Below are positions 6,406 to 7,315 of a DNA stretch of 7,315 bases, piece after piece (positions within the stretch are counted from its first letter, which is position 1; every line of letters begins with the position of its first letter). The notes beneath the pieces were generated by a model. The model had not been told where the DNA came from, did not search any database, and was given only the letters and a program-made list of their open reading frames with translations. This stretch comes from Anaerolineaceae bacterium 46_22 (GTDB lineage Bacteria > Chloroflexota > Anaerolineae > Anaerolineales > Anaerolineaceae): contig LGHA01000063.1 in the NCBI GenBank assembly GCA_001508595.1, positions 1 through 7,315 of the forward strand, written 5' to 3'. The translations under genes were made by a program, and so were the position numbers.

Positions 6406-7315
6406 TCAGGATTTCTTTATAAACCCCTGGTAAACCACAAACAGCAAACCTGCCCCGCAAAGAATGATCAGTCCGGTGCCAAGGGATTTGCCATCACTGA
6501 GGGTTCTATGAAAGATAGAAGGCGGCTCTGTGGGCGTTCGGGTAGGCGCAGGCGTCCGGGTGGGGAAGGGCGTCATGGTGGGGCGAGGCTGGGTGGGCGT
6601 TGGCGTTGGGGGTATCTCGGTGGGGGTGGGGGATACAGTCGGGGTGGGTTCAGTTGCGGTTTGAATGATTAATTCCTGCCCTTCAAAAACCTCTGTGGTT
6701 GATTGTGGCAGCAGGCTGTTCCGCAGGATTTGATCAATGAGAACCCCATAAGCTTCTGCAATGGTCCACAGCGTTTCACCATATTGAACAACATGGATGA
6801 TGATGCCGTCTTCGTTTGGCGTGCTTGTGATGACTTGCTGAATATACCTGACGTTCTCATACTGTGATACAGAAGTATTTATTGATTCAGTGCTATTTTC
6901 ATTTTCAACATTTTCCACATAGGTGCTTTCCTCGGGAAGGACGTTCAGGGTGTAGTAAACATAGCCATCCGAAAGGGTCACACCAGCGCCGACGGTGCCG
7001 GTTGCATAGCCCATCATCGTTTCCCAGTGAACAGCATCCGACCAAACCGCATTGACGCAGTATGAGACGGACATATCTGTTCCCATGGCGACGTTTTCTT
7101 TGATCCCATAATCATAAGCGGTGGATCCATCCGCCCGTGTATGCGTCCAGGTGCCTAAAGAGGCCATGTAGTCGCTTTGTGTTTGAGCAAAACCCATCAG
7201 GAAGGAATCAACCGTGTAAGGAGCCAAGCCCTGGCTCTGCCTGAGGGCGTTGACCGCGTTGATCAAATCTGAAGCGCTGCCTGCCTGGGCAGATACGGGG
7301 GAATGGACTGGGATT
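6406..7315 (-). CDS. CAP-domain / LysM surface protein with C-terminal anchor (5' end missing)
   Basis: The frame is open through the high-coordinate edge; 302 residues are visible (numbered from the edge) and the true start is outside. Residues 1-11 (IPVHSPVSAQA) look like the end of a signal peptide with a cleavage site near AQA. Then comes a CAP (SCP/PR1) domain at about 15-126: LINAVNALRQSQGL, WTHTRADG (H58), KENVAMG (E73) and VWSDAVHW (H96) are its usual conserved positions. An Asn/Glu-rich spacer leads to a LysM domain at about 173-219 (HVVQYGETLWTIAEAYGV), which binds peptidoglycan or chitin-type glycans. A Pro/Thr linker (220-265) and one transmembrane helix (280-298) with a short KKS tail end the protein. 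Expected location is the outer face of the membrane, held to the wall by LysM. The TTG at 7266 is an internal leucine codon. The role of bacterial CAP domains is poorly known. Confidence 0.88.
   Translation of the reverse strand, partial: IPVHSPVSAQAGSASDLINAVNALRQSQGLAPYTVDSFLMGFAQTQSDYMASLGTWTHTRADGSTAYDYGIKENVAMGTDMSVSYCVNAVWSDAVHWETMMGYATGTVGAGVTLSDGYVYYTLNVLPEESTYVENVENENSTESINTSVSQYENVRYIQQVITSTPNEDGIIIHVVQYGETLWTIAEAYGVLIDQILRNSLLPQSTTEVFEGQELIIQTATEPTPTVSPTPTEIPPTPTPTQPRPTMTPFPTRTPAPTRTPTEPPSIFHRTLSDGKSLGTGLIILCGAGLLFVVYQGFIKKS
6520..6657 (-). repeat. Low-complexity Pro/Thr-coding tract
   Basis: This in-gene segment encodes about 46 residues of irregular PT, TPTP and PTRTP units between the LysM domain and the membrane helix. 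Such linkers are extended and probably span the cell wall. The plus (template) strand is strongly G-rich here, with many runs of three to five G between 6558 and 6648. The units are degenerate, not an exact tandem repeat. Confidence 0.75.

Noticed and set aside
6403..6672. A Gly/Arg-rich 89-codon frame on the plus strand
   Set aside because: It is the reverse complement of the Pro/Thr linker and membrane helix coding region; low complexity alone explains it.

Overview
All six protein-coding genes read on the minus strand, so the window is described below in transcription order, from high to low coordinates. The moderate GC content, the secreted CAP/LysM protein with a long Pro/Thr 'TPTPTP' linker and a C-terminal membrane anchor, and the overall gene style suggest an Anaerolineae-like member of the Chloroflexota. 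This is inference from protein style; no marker gene is present to prove it.

Region 1 (7315-6406) is the 3' part of a surface protein gene: CAP (SCP/PR1) domain, LysM domain, Pro/Thr linker and one transmembrane helix. Its start lies outside the window.

Region 2 (6405-6018, 388 bases, no protein gene) is the most unusual stretch. A near-consensus minus-strand promoter sits just after the CAP gene. Next comes a 139-base block closed by a perfect 10-bp inverted repeat, which can fold into a branched RNA. A plus-strand intrinsic terminator abuts one end of this block. Two look-alike minus-strand terminators lie beyond the other end, and their stem arms can pair with each other. This could be a standalone structured RNA, an attenuated leader for the next genes, or both.

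Region 3 (6017-2405) is a GNAT - MFS - GNAT cassette: a tandem-GNAT acetyltransferase, a 12-helix efflux-type MFS transporter and a second, paralogous tandem-GNAT acetyltransferase, closed by a strong terminator at 2452-2405. An acetyltransferase/exporter module acting on a shared small molecule is plausible, but the substrate cannot be read from the sequence.

Region 4 (2315-1) starts with a candidate extended -10 promoter. It holds a second, distant MFS transporter, a YfcE/MJ0936-type metallophosphoesterase overlapping it by 14 bases, and the 5' part of a TrmH/SpoU-family RNA 2'-O-methyltransferase gene that runs off the window. Tight spacing suggests one operon.
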